A DNA stretch of 64,000 nucleotides, from NCBI RefSeq assembly GCF_042100115.1, contig NC_091272.1:2418001-2482000 (forward strand), written 5' to 3'. The translations under genes were made by a program, and so were the position numbers. This document shows, piece after piece, positions 1 to 10,781 of this stretch. Origin of the DNA: Alternaria dauci (Eukaryota; Ascomycota; Dothideomycetes; Pleosporales; Pleosporaceae). Each line of letters starts with the position of its first letter. The first letter of the stretch is position 1. The notes under the pieces were generated by a model. It had not been told where the DNA came from. It did no database searches and worked only from the letters and a program-made list of their open reading frames with translations.

Positions 1-994
1 CAATTTCTCGTCGTCTCGCCTGTCTGCTACGCCTAGGCCTCCAAGTGCTAACGGGCCGGAGTTGCAGGCAAGTTTCGCAATTAGCCAGGCTTGAGACGAT
101 TGGACCAATCACCGCAATTTCTTGTTCCCATACACGCTCGGCCACACATGGGAATAATTCACAACGCCCCTTTCATAGCGCTCATGTGATGTGTCCAATC
201 CAACTCCAATGCGTCGTATAACATTGGAAAATCAAGAGTAGGGACGTGTGAAGCATGAAAAATGAATAGCTCTAGCTGCATCACCGAAACTAGTCGCTAC
301 CTGCTTGTCACCAGGGATGGACTGTGGACAGGTAACACGACGATCGAAGTTAGGCACTCTCTTGGCGTACGGAGGCCTGACGCTGTCGTGCACCAGTTCA
401 AGAGGGCTGTATGCTATGTGGCGCGTGTTACAGGGGTACAGTACGGAGTACAGACTGCGCCTCTCTATTCTACGATCGTGTTAGGGGCTACCGGTCGGCT
501 AGACACGCACTCTGAGACTTATGCACCGATAGATTGCCTACATTCTGTGGCTGATTTGCAAGTGTTCCTACCGCTTCTGTGTGAACGTGGATCTGCTGTC
601 AGGTTCTAGCCCTTGTATGAAGAAGAAGCAATCTTTCAGCGTGAAATCCTTCTAGAGTCTCTAGGCTCTGCAGGAGCTTCTACATTGGTCTCTTTGGGTT
701 ACTTACACCGACTAGCCTTGTCGTCCTGGCAGACCCTACTCCACGGCTTTTACATTTGCGCAGCAACTCCGGTCCCCAAGGCCCATTTGTGTTAACCCAC
801 ACAGCACCCCCCGTCGTCACACGCACTGTACGCCTAACCTCCAGTCTTCAGCTCTTTATAGACTCGCTTCTATGACCTGCAGGTCGATCAGGCAACCGAG
901 GAAGATTCTGATGGAATCACAATCAAACTTGGGTTTCGTTCTCCGTTACACTTCTTTCATACAACAACCTGTCCAGGGCCGAGTCCGTACCATC
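1..994. other. Window edge and upstream region, no gene recognised
   Basis: Short open frames occur (for example 262-609 on the plus strand), but none shows a recognisable domain, a signal peptide or a convincing splice pattern. The last 120 bp before 995 probably hold the promoter and 5' UTR of the next gene. Confidence 0.5.
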
Positions 995-3120
995 ATGAGC
1001 ACTCGCTATCGTCTCGGACGCATCGATGAAGAGACAAAGTCCATTTCACAATATCAGGCCGTATGCGAACGACTCCAGGACTACCGCCAGCTTCTCTGGC
1101 TTGCATGCGCTACGACCTCGCTGCTGACCACGAGGCATCTGTTGATTGAGAGGAATCTGCACTACCCCTTGCAACTGTTCATATGCCAAATTGCGGCGAC
1201 GGCTGTTGTTGCTTCCTTCTTACATCCATGGAGATCGGACGTCCAGGAAGCCAGCGGGCAAGAACAACGAAGCAAACGATCGGTTCAAGGTGCGCTCTTA
1301 GTGGTCGCGTCAAACGGCCTGCAAGCAGTATCGGCATTCTGCACAGTACAGGCCGTCCTGCATACTTCAAATTTGCCACTCCTCTGCATGATCACAGTAA
1401 GTCACCTCAAGCCAAATTCAAGAATATGTTACGCTGACTTTACCAGACCATCGCCTTCTTCGCCGAAAGCTTAGTACTCTACGTATTCAACTACACCTCT
1501 CGCTCAAATGCCGAACTTCTGTCTCTGGGCTTGCTTCTTCCAGCTTGTGCTGGGACGTTGTTCATGGAATACAGGCTGATGGTACCAAGCTTGATCGCAT
1601 CCATTTTGGCAATGCTCCTCATTGGCGCTGCTAGTGCACTGAGGAAGCTGGTTGCTAAACACTACCCGGGAGACCATGCTACTCGAAGCACGAATGCGAT
1701 TTGGCTAGTTGGTATGGGCAGCCTGCTTGCGTTTGTCTGCACTGTCAGCAATTGGCCCGGTGAGCAATGGGATTCATTCGACATTGGTAGCCTACCTCTC
1801 CGCACCCTGAATGCTTTCTCGACAGCGGCAACATTCTTAGCTGGAGGCTCAATACTCTTTCCCCTAGACATGCAATCAGGAAGTCCACTACCTCGAAGCG
1901 GCTTTGCCGCAACACAACGCGTGCGCAGCGTAACGACGATCTTAGCCATAATGGCAATCACAGGTTGCTCCACGGTCCTCTCGTTGCGTCGCTCATACAC
2001 CAGTTGGCACCAACTGTCCTGTTTCCTTTTCGCAATCCTGTGTGTCTGTAGCAAAGACGTCTATGACACAGTCTGGAAGCAGGCCGTTCACCGCAATGGT
2101 TCTCGCGGAGGCTACGATCTCGTCTCGCGTTCACCCAGAGCAGAACAGGATGACGAGGAAGAGTGCGGGACAAAATCACAACGCAGTCTACGAGTAGGAT
2201 CACAAGGCAACAGTCTTCGCTCGTCATTGATCAGCTTGGCCCTGGTCATGCTGTGGACGGCATTCATAAGTTTCAACTTTGGACAACGACAATATCCCCG
2301 AATGGAGCCGCATCTGGATCTACAATACGAACCCATCGGCCCTCTCGAGGTTGTTATCAGCATGTACAAAGAGAGCACCGAGGATGTCGCGGCACTCATA
2401 GCGAAACTGGAGAGCATGTCGCAGATGTCAAAGGCTCTTGTCACGATTTACTTGAAGGATAGCGAGGCCGATGAAAGACAGATCAAGCAAGAAACGAACG
2501 CGCACGAAGTAATCAAGCTTCCAAACGTAGGGCGCGAGGCCGAAACGTACCTCAACCATATCGTCAACCGCTGGGACAGTCTCGCCGAGAGAACCGTGTT
2601 CCTCCAGGCTGATGTTCATAACCCACGAGAGTTCTACCCATTCTTCGAGCGATACTTCCGCGCGAACCAGACGGGTTTCCTCAATCTCGGCTGGGCAGGT
2701 ATACTTTGCAACAGCGACGACTGTGGGGACAAGCGCGGCTGGCAGGACGAAACCTCGCTGTTCCCGGATATACAGTCCCGAATCGACAACTCCCACCCTG
2801 AAAATGTCCTCCTCAGCTACAAGGGTCAATTCGTTGTCACCGCAGCACGTATCCGCGGCATCGACAAATCCATCTACGACGATCTATGGCAGCTCCTCGT
2901 CGACGAGAACAGCTGGGCACACCAGGAAAGCTACCTTCAGGGACGACCCGATTCGATGAGCCAGCCGTGGTTCGGATACACAACGGAGAGGATATGGAAT
3001 CTGCTGTTTCAGTGCTCAGACATGGACGTCGCATGGCGGTGTCCGACTCTGTTGAGCGGATGGAGACCTGGCGGTAGCATTGCCGACTGCCAGTGCTTTG
3101 ATTCGGAGCTGGTGGAGTAG
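995..3120 (+). CDS. Multi-pass membrane protein fused to a C-terminal DUF3431 domain
   Basis: Exons 995-1396 and 1447-3120, 691 aa; the intron has a GTAAGT donor and a CGCTGAC branch site. The first ~330 residues contain about ten hydrophobic segments resembling nucleotide-sugar/drug-metabolite-type transporters. A hydrophilic loop rich in acidic residues follows, then one more membrane segment. From about residue 421 to the end lies a fungal DUF3431 domain, recognised by the NVGREAETYLNHIV block, the FLQADVHNPREF block and several late cysteines. DUF3431 has no established biochemical role; a glycosyltransferase-like, lumen-facing function is only inference. An upstream in-frame ATG at 872 would add 41 residues. 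I prefer 995 because of its better Kozak context (A at -3) and because the sequence reads as a normal cytosolic N-terminus from there. The exact substrate is unknown. Confidence 0.8.
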
Positions 3121-3879
3121 GCGGGCAGGCATGAGTAACGGCCCACAGTGTTTGTTTTGTTTGTTGTGATACCCCTAGATGTCGAAAGGCGCAACGCGAT
3201 TTTCCGAAAGTTGTCACTTGTTGTTAATTATAGATGACGCGCAATAAGAACGAAGTAATAGCAGCTTTCCAGATTTGACGCACATCAAGATCGTTACCTC
3301 CGTCATGTCTCCGCACACGCACGCCAGCATGCTTTTTCTGCCAAGCCAGTGGAGGCAGCCTCGCGGTTGAGTCGGCAGATGGCCATCGCACCCAAAAATG
3401 CCAACCCGAAGCGTTTGAGGTTCTGATACACCAGCAAGCGGCGGATGCAGGAGGTTCGAAGCGCTACGCTGAAACACTTTGCGCTGGCGAGATCTCGCGC
3501 TTACCGTTTGACACGTGATACAGCATCCCCACTTTCAATGCTGACCCGGGTTCTGCAATCGATCCCTGCGCGCACAGCAGCGAGCGACCACTCACACATG
3601 ACTCGGCCGCATTGCACAGCCATGGCGTCGCGGACACTCTCCTTTCCCTCGAAACGTTCCATAAGATCGCTTGCGGCGACGTTTTATGCCCAGTTGAACA
3701 ATTTTTCACGTCTAATTAATCCGTCTTAAGCCCTGGACAGCCTACTGCAAACACCGTATAGCTCGCTTCCTATTGACCTGGTCCATCTGTCCAGATTGCA
3801 CGCCCGGACACTACCGGTAGACGATCACGCTCCTCCTATCTGGTGGAAACCCTGCCACCCTGCCACCCTGCACACGCAC
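3121..3879. other. Intergenic region, nothing recognised
   Basis: 3' flank of the DUF3431 gene and promoter of the next gene. Open frames on both strands lack any family similarity I can recognise. Confidence 0.5.
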
Positions 3880-4914
3880 ATGGCGACGGTTCAGCGAGTG
3901 AGCAACAAGCTCTCAATTTCCTCGAACCGAAGCTCAGATGGACTTTACAAGCATCGCCAGAGTATGCTTTTCCGGGAACTAGAGATTCTGCTCGAACTCA
4001 CACCGAGTACCTTCAGCTCGCCACTTCTGGCTCTCCCAAGAGAGATCCGCGCCCAAATCTTCAACTATGTGTTACCCGACACCAAAAGTCGTCCTGAACT
4101 TCACACTTGTCTATGGGGAGCGGAGATGTCCAACGGGGAACCCTGGAGGCACGACATTTTTGGGTATGGGTCCTCCGTAGCCAAAGCCTCCCGATTACGG
4201 CCCGAGCTCCTCCTCATTAACAAACAAATCCGCGAAGAGCTGCTTTGCACTTATTTTCGCCGCAGCAAGATTACATTGCACGCTGAACTGCGAAATACAC
4301 GGACCGACAACGACTATTTTGAGTTTTCACAGCACATCTTGCAATTGCCTATGCTGAAGCATGTAACGCATATACGCTTCTATATCGAATGGCACTACAC
4401 AACGCTGAAGAATGGGGGCCGAGATCGTATCATGAGAGACCAGGCACGTATGGCAAGCAACCTCCTTGCTGCCATGGACAAGATCGCCCTCTCGCTCCAA
4501 TCCATTGAAACCATCGAGTTGTCGGTCCTGTTTTTCTGGAAATTCCGAAGCGGCAAGATGTACAGCCTTTCCATGCAGGACCTCTTTGACCTCGAAGACG
4601 TCTTCAAGCGGTGTGCTGAGCTGCGGTGGCTTAGCCTACTTGGAGAAAACGACCTCCCAGGGAAGAAAAAGATTACCACCTCTACTTATCTCAGCCCGAC
4701 TTCGGCGGCGGCAACTTCTTCAGCAGGCGTGGGCTACAAAATGTCGACAGAAAAGAAGGGTACGGAGCAGAGTGGAGGCATGGAAATCTGCGTGAGCCGT
4801 GACTTGGAAGACGCAATGGAGGAGAGAAGGAAGAGTAGCGTCGACTTTTTCGGAAACTACGAAGTGACAGAGCCTTTACCGCAGCCTAGTTATCGACATG
4901 GTGCCATGATATAG
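3880..4914 (+). CDS. F-box-like (LPREIRxxIF motif) fungal protein
   Basis: Single exon, 344 aa from the ATG at 3880; a shorter start at 3964 gives 316 aa. The recognisable part is SPLLALPREIRAQIFNYVLP at about residues 49-68. It matches the degenerate F-box-like helix found at the N-terminus of a very large family of fungal proteins that carry no other known domain. Further blocks (LLINKQIREE, then an aliphatic stretch around LPMLKHVTHIRFYIEW) are typical of that family. The C-terminal 70 residues are polar, Ser/Lys/Glu rich and probably disordered. A role as a ubiquitin-ligase adaptor is possible but not shown by the sequence. Confidence 0.7.
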   Translation: MATVQRVSNKLSISSNRSSDGLYKHRQSMLFRELEILLELTPSTFSSPLLALPREIRAQIFNYVLPDTKSRPELHTCLWGAEMSNGEPWRHDIFGYGSSVAKASRLRPELLLINKQIREELLCTYFRRSKITLHAELRNTRTDNDYFEFSQHILQLPMLKHVTHIRFYIEWHYTTLKNGGRDRIMRDQARMASNLLAAMDKIALSLQSIETIELSVLFFWKFRSGKMYSLSMQDLFDLEDVFKRCAELRWLSLLGENDLPGKKKITTSTYLSPTSAAATSSAGVGYKMSTEKKGTEQSGGMEICVSRDLEDAMEERRKSSVDFFGNYEVTEPLPQPSYRHGAMI

Positions 4915-6190
4915 GGTGAAGACGACAGAAGAACTGGGTGAACATGCGGATGAGTGATAATCGGCCTTTTGTCATACAGTACGCGTCTGAACGGAAGTTG
5001 TCAGAAGCATAGATCACCTTATGGACGACATATCTGGGAGACGAACCGGGCCTCACATTGTCTACTTCGAACACAACGACTCCGCAAACCCCGTCATCTA
5101 CAACGCCTGATTCAACAGAACAGCGACCATACGCCGCACCTGTTTGACACAGACAGCACAGGAGCTGAGTGAGGCAGTTGTCATGGCTCTAAGAGTAACG
5201 CCAATCTGCTTCAACTTCAGCGTGCGTGGCGAGAAAGGATCCAGGTCACGGGTTCACCGACACTGCGTAGCGAATTAATACTGAATACGCTACACCCACC
5301 TAATGGGTATCATGTCCCGAGTTGTGGGGTGCAATCTGCGCTAAATTAAGCGGTTCGGCCGAGGATTGTGGAGGTTACTGCTAGGCAATAGCGGGGAAGA
5401 TGGAGAGAACGGAATTCCAGCGAAATCAGACTTCAGCAGAGAAGGTTGTTACAATCAAGTTGGAATGATAATAGCTCAATATTACCGCTCGGCACTCCTT
5501 TAATGTGTGTATTGTTCTCTAGACAGAAACGGGGGTGGTGCAGTGGAGATGGTGGTGAGTAGGGATTATGCGCGATTTGAGAACCTAGGCTCACGGTCAG
5601 TGGTAGTCTTCCGCCTCTTGGTTCCCCATTATCGTATTCACGAACAGGCTAGGCACAGTCAGGATGCAGCGGGGGTAAACAAGAACTCAATCAAAGAATC
5701 ATTACCTCACAACCTCTGCGATATAGGGCTTAGTCGACGCAACTCGCATTTTGCATTACCCCTTGCTATGTTGTGCCACGGATTTCACGACGACACCTCG
5801 GCTAGGTAGTCTTCGCAAAGCAAGCCAAGCGACGTGCGGCAAGCAGGTAGCAGCAGCCGCAGCCACTGACACTTTCCACTACGACCAGCTGCATCCAAAT
5901 CACATTTACTTAATATGGACTCTCGCAGCTGTCGCTTACCTATAATGCCCTTACTACGCCCTACGGATTCAGGTGTTTGACGCAATCCCGTACCTTATCT
6001 CCGAACACCAACGAGGATAAATTCTGCACATGCCAGAATTATTAGCTTGATAGCGTTCACGTTGTGAGTTTCCATGAACGAATTTCGAGTTGTCTTGTTG
6101 AGCTGAGCAGCGCATCCCCAGGCAGTTTTCTATAGCACCTGACGCAAATACCAGCTACCGAAGCCCCTAAAGTAGCTAAGAACTGAGGAG
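4915..6190. other. Intergenic region, nothing recognised
   Basis: About 1.3 kb separating the F-box-like gene from the MFS transporter. Only short, compositionally ordinary open frames; no repeat and no RNA gene seen. The last few hundred bases are presumably the transporter promoter. Confidence 0.5.
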
Positions 6191-7940
6191 ATGCCACAAT
6201 CAGAACCACCAAAATTGTTCCGCCACCCGACGAGAAGCGAAATCATCGACCAAGCAGCAGCCGAGGGTCATGATGCGGATATCCCAGGCAACCTTGGTTC
6301 CATACACCAAGTTCCTAGTCATACCTCAGGGAGGCATTCTTTAGATGAGAAGAAACACGAGTACACGACTGGGGAACAGGATGTTGAAAAAGGCAACAGA
6401 CCAGGCTCTCTCTACAATGCAGACGAACCGAACGCCGAAGAGGAGCCTGAGCGCGATCCAAATATTGTAGACTTTGACGGCCCCGATGATCCGGAGAATC
6501 CACTCAACTGGCCGGCATCGAAGAAATGGCAAATGGTTACACTGATTAGTGGTATCACATTTCTCACGCCCCTCGCAAGTTCACAGTTCGCGCCTGGCGT
6601 ACCAGAAGTTATGCGCGAATTTAACTCAACAAGCGATTTGCTAGAAGGCTTCATGGTGTCCGTATATGTCCTTGGGTTTGCTTTTGGGCCCTTGGTCATC
6701 GCCCCGCTGTCGGAAATGTATGGTCGGCTGCCATTGTATCACAGCTGTAACTTCCTGTTCATCGTCTTCACGATCGCAGCAGCTGTAGCAACAAACATGT
6801 CGCAGTTTGTCGTGTTCAGGTTTTTCATGGGCTGCTTTGGAGGAGCGCCTATGGTGCTTGGTGGAGGGACCATCGCAGATCTCATACGCAGGGAGCAACG
6901 AGGCACTGCGATGGCGGTCTGGTAACGCCAGCACACATTTGTCTTGGAGAGCGAGGCTAACTTTGACCAGGATGATGGGACCGACCATCGGGCCCTGTGT
7001 TGGACCGATTATTGGTGGCTTTTTGACGGCTGCGAAAGGCTGGCGGTGGAACTTTTGGTTCGTCGCTATAGTGGTAGGTCTATATCTGTCCTCTCTGAAA
7101 TCGAGTAGCTAAGACGGTTAGGGTGGTGCATTCTTTCTCATGTCACTCGTTCTGATGAGCGAGACATCTGGAATCATCATTCTACAACGGAAAGTCAAAC
7201 GACTGACAGCCGAAACTGGCAACACCAAGCTACGCTCAAAACTGGACAGTGATCTTACACCAAGCCAACTGTTCAAGTTTTCAATCGTTCGACCTGCCAA
7301 GATGCTATTTCGCTCCACCATCTGCTTCGCCATCTCACTCTACATCGCGATAACATATGCATATCTCTACATATTATTTACGACATTCACCGCCGTCTTC
7401 AGTGGTCAGTACGGCTGGCATGGCGGCATTGTTGGTCTCTCTTTCCTTGGGTTAGGCATTGGATCTCTTATCGGCCAATTCACATACATCCACTACGGCA
7501 ACAAGATAGTGCACAAGCACATCGCACGCGGCGACTTTCGTCCGGAACACAGGTTGTACATGATGTGCATCGGAGGCTTCTTCATTCCTTGCGGTCTGTT
7601 CATCTACGGCTGGAGTGTACAGTATCAGACTCACTTCATGGTGCCTATGTTTGCGACAGCCATCATCGGATTCGGCCTGCTGATAACATTCATGCCAGCG
7701 ACGACGTATCTGGTCGATGTGTTTACTATCCACGCCGCGAGTGCCATGGCAGCGAGCACGGTGCTGCGCAGTCTTGCAGCAGCATTCATTCCGCTGAGCA
7801 GTCAGACCATGTACGCACAAATGGGATACGGATGGGGCAACAGTATGTTAGGCTTCATTGCCACCCTACTCGTCCCAATACCGTTCCTGTTCATCAGGTA
7901 CGGAGAAAAGATACGGGCTAGGAGTACAGTCAAGCTCTGA
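6191..7940 (+). CDS. Major facilitator superfamily (DHA1-type) multidrug transporter
   Basis: Exons 6191-6921, 6971-7073 and 7122-7940, 550 aa. The N-terminal ~110 residues are a polar cytosolic tail, followed by the DPENPLNWPASKKW block that precedes TM1 in fungal DHA1 (Flu1/Mfs1-like) drug:H+ antiporters. Motif A is visible as PLSEMYGRLPLY after TM2, and the GPTIGPCVGPIIGGF stretch (antiporter motif C) spans the exon 1/exon 2 junction region. The usual ETYAP motif after TM6 is altered to ETSGI, but the following RKxxRLxxETGN pattern is intact. Twelve hydrophobic segments can be traced. Both introns (49 and 48 bp) are needed to keep the frame. It probably acts in the plasma membrane, exporting small toxic compounds; the substrate cannot be inferred. 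Confidence 0.88.
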
Positions 7941-8300
7941 AAGCGGAATTACACCGTGTACAGACTCCAATAGACTCATCACGCAATAGCAGACGAACTT
8001 CCTAGCATTGATCCTTGTAGTTGAAAATGCGATTCGTCGCGGTTCACGGCTCCAGGTACCTGACTCGTATAGGCTATACGACACCTCGGTGTCTACTCCG
8101 GCGCCCCACTCATGCTTTTCATGCTCACATTAGCAATCCAACGTCATAGGCATGCGTCTTGCCACAAACAGCAATCCGGTGGTAGTGAGGGATCGCCTTG
8201 TTATTGCTTAAACAACCACTCTGGAGTAGTACCTAGGTATACAAATATGACGGCATGACGCGACTTGCATTACTGCAAGAACAGAAAAAATTGCCTCGTT
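7941..8300. other. Intergenic/promoter region with a TACCTAGGTA palindrome
   Basis: 360 bp between the MFS gene and the oxidoreductase gene. It contains one exact TACCTAGGTA palindrome at 8230-8239, 61 bp upstream of the next start codon. Nothing else recognised. Confidence 0.5.
8230..8239. repeat. TACCTAGGTA palindromic 10-mer, copy 1
   Basis: Exact 10-bp palindrome lying just upstream of the oxidoreductase start codon. Identical copies occur at 16900 and 31550, also outside genes. Function unknown; it could be a transcription-factor site or a dispersed motif. Confidence 0.6.
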
Positions 8301-9503
8301 ATGGCGTCCTCGCTCCCCGAATCTAACATCTCTCTGACATATACACAACCTTCTTCCCAACCACACCTTACGCATACACCCATACCTACGCCAGGTCCAC
8401 AGGAGGTGCTGGTCAAGATCAAAGCCGCGGCTATTAGTAAGCGTTTTTTTTGTACGAGCTGCATGTGAGACGTACACTGACTTCGTACAAAGATCCAGTA
8501 GACATCCAACTATGGGGCAATCCCGTAGTCGGCTGGCTAGCAGGTAAAAAAGAGAAGGGAATAGGACGAGACTACTCGGGAGACATCGTTGCCGTGGGAG
8601 ATGAAGTTGAAGCCAGTGGTACATGGGAGGTTGGAGACGACGTTTTCGGATTGTGCAATCGACCTGTGAGTTAATAAAGCTTTGTGGCAGGCAGGCAGAA
8701 CCAAAGCTGAATCATGATAGATGGCAGAAGGGACATTCACCCAATACCTTTGTATCAACCCGACCTCGGAACCCATCGCAAAGAAACCTAGCACTCTGTC
8801 TTACCACGAAGCCGCCGCTATACCGCTCGTTGTCTTGACCGCGCTCGCCTGTCTCGATTGGCTCCCGTCTCCATCCAACTCTCCATCCCCCTCACAACGT
8901 CGCGTCATCGTATCAGGAGCAAGCGGCGGCGTAGGAATGTGGTGTGTGCAGCTAGCAAAGAAGCTGTATTCTTGCCATGTCATCGGCATCTGCTCGGGTC
9001 CCAATGCCGACTTCGTAAGAAAACTGGGCGCAGATGAGGTGATTGACTATCGCACGCAAGACGTGCCCAAATCTCTGCTTTCCAAGCGGCCCGCTGGTAC
9101 AAAGTACGATTTGTACATTGACTGTGTGGGCGGCACGGAGATGTTCGAGCACTGGAAGCAACTCCTTCACCCTTCTGGTGCGTACATAACCATCGTTGGG
9201 GACAAAACTTCAAGGACCGCAATGGGAGGGCCGTTGACATACTTCACATACCCATCGCAGGTTATACGCCATATTCGGGGCTATCTGTTTGGTCCGCGGT
9301 ATGCAAATGTCATCCTGTACGAGAAGAGCGAGTTGCTCGAGCAGGTGAGAGAGTTGGCGGAGAAGGGCGATGTGCAAGTAGTGGTCCAGGATGTCGTCAA
9401 GGGAGTTTTGACCGAAGAGAAACATGCCGAGGCATGGGAGACGACTAAGAACTACATGGTGGAAGGACGAGTCAGGGGTAAGATTGTTGTCGACATTGCC
9501 TAA
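8301..9503 (+). CDS. Medium-chain dehydrogenase/quinone oxidoreductase-like enzyme
   Basis: Exons 8301-8436, 8493-8665 and 8721-9503, 363 aa. The N-terminal half is a GroES-like fold ([20 protein letters not shown], then [11 protein letters not shown] and VGDDVFGL). The nucleotide-binding half has [17 protein letters not shown] at about residue 165 and the [13 protein letters not shown] block typical of the NADPH-dependent quinone oxidoreductase/RTN4IP1-like branch. No catalytic zinc ligand set is present, so a zinc-independent reductase is expected. Substrate unknown; alpha,beta-unsaturated carbonyls or quinones are typical for the branch. Intron 1 belongs to the shared intron family described separately. 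Confidence 0.85.
8437..8492 (+). other. Introner-like intron, copy A (56 bp)
   Basis: Intron 1 of the oxidoreductase gene. Its 3' half carries AGACGTACACTGACTTC, identical over 17 nt to the intron at 10072-10133 and close to those at 21082-21139 and 62859-62923. TTTGTACGA near the 5' side is the exact reverse complement of TCGTACAAA next to the acceptor, so the branch site CTGAC would sit in the loop of a 9-bp stem. Confidence 0.75.
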
Positions 9504-9681
9504 GGGATTGTATCACGACTGCATACGTGTACAGGTGTCGAAGGATATCGTACAAATTTCTCTTTCACTCTCTAGTTCTTGCAGTTGCTGAATATAGCAC
9601 AAACACGCATGCGTCTTTCCATCCCGCTTCCAATACGATGGTAAGCTGCTTATTATCACACGCGATAGTCTGGCTCGTCCT

Positions 9682-10781
9682 CTATCCACTCAAACTCTGC
9701 TGGAAGAAATCTACAAGTCTGTCAAACGGAATGAGGTCGACGCGGTCGTACAAGTCCGTATGGCTGGCGCCTGGAATCCAAACCAAGTCCTTCGGTTCTG
9801 CCGCAGCGTCATACGCATCTTGGCTAAACTCACGCGAATGTGAGATGTCGCCGGAGATGAACATGACTGGACGTGGAGAGATGGTGTCAAGGTCGCTAAG
9901 GGGATAAAAGTTCATAAACTTGGTCTGACTCGAGAGCGTAGGGTGGGTGGTGAGGTTTGGCGCAGAGCCTGCAGGTGTGAACTCGCCGCGAGATGTGCGG
10001 TAGAAGTCGTAGAACTCGCGTGAAATTTCATCGGTGTCGTTGGTGAGCACATGAGGAGTTCCGCCCGTATACTTTGAGGATGGAGATATGAAGTCAGTGT
10101 ACGTCTCATGCATTTCGTGCAGTCACAACTTACCTCCGTCTGTCCACCGCTAGCCTCGACCCAACGTTGCGCCGCCGCCGTTACAATGACCTGCTTGCGT
10201 TGCTCGATGCTCTGCGATCGCTGTAGCCCGTTACGGCTCACAGCGCCCATGTCGTACATGCTGGCCGTCGCGATAGCCTTGATGCGAGGATCGATCTTTG
10301 CTGCGCTGAGGACAAAGGAGCCACTACCGCAGATCCCGATGGCTCCAATACGCTCGCGATTGATGTAGGTTTGTAGACCCAGGTAATCGACTGCAGCACT
10401 GAAGCTCTCAGCGTAGACGTCTGGCAACACGGCGTTTCTTGGCTGACCATCGCTGCCTCCCCAGTAGGAGACATCGATGGATATAGCGACGAAACCTTGC
10501 TCTGCCATCTTGGTAGCGTACAGGTTTGCACTCTGTTCCTTTACAGCTCCCATTGGATGACCGACGACTATAGCGGACGCGTTGACGCTTCGATCGAGGT
10601 TGTCGGGTAGGAAAAGGTTACCCGCCACAGTCATCTGGTATTGACTTGGAAAGGTGATTGGATGGACTGTGACGTTGTCGCTGCGGTAGAAGTTGTTGGC
10701 TCCATAAGATAAGTTCTGTGCCGCCGCTGGCAGCATCTGGAGAGCAGCCATGAGGGCTAGCGATACGAATGTGACCGTCAT
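9682..10781 (-). CDS. Secreted alpha/beta hydrolase (dienelactone-hydrolase-like)
   Basis: Exons 10781-10134 and 10071-9682 on the minus strand, 345 aa. The ATG at 10781 gives a clean signal peptide (MTVTFVSLALMAALQMLPAA); an upstream in-frame ATG at 10877 would place a basic extension before it and is less likely. The fold signals are VVGHPMGAVKEQS (oxyanion region, about residue 72), the nucleophile elbow IGICGSGSF with Cys151 in place of the usual Ser, and a late ASHTDLYD block supplying the catalytic His. A Cys nucleophile is known in dienelactone hydrolases and in this fungal secreted family. The intron (10072-10133) is required to join GGQTE to YTGGTPHVL. Substrate unknown. Confidence 0.82.
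10072..10133 (-). other. Introner-like intron, copy B (62 bp)
   Basis: Intron of the alpha/beta hydrolase gene. It starts GTAAGTTGTGACT, nearly the same as copy C (GTAAGTTGTGCCT), and contains AGACGTACACTGACTTC, identical to copy A. The acceptor is TCAAAG. A closer AG would give a 29-bp intron, which is too short to splice and would insert foreign residues before a conserved block. Confidence 0.75.

Noticed and set aside
262..609. Open frame of 115 codons near the left edge
   Set aside because: No family, no splice partners and no signal peptide; length is within chance expectation for this composition.
1397..1446. Fifth member of the shared intron family in the DUF3431 gene
   Set aside because: Only TACGCTGACTT around the branch site matches; the rest does not align, so the similarity may be just the branch consensus.
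3440..3480. tRNA-like GGTTCGA T-arm motif
   Set aside because: No matching anticodon stem, D-arm or acceptor stem could be found around it.
10105..10133. A 29-bp intron in the secreted hydrolase gene
   Set aside because: Too short to be spliced. The 62-bp alternative has a proper branch site and restores a conserved block. The extra peptide in the short version is explained by the shared intron sequence.
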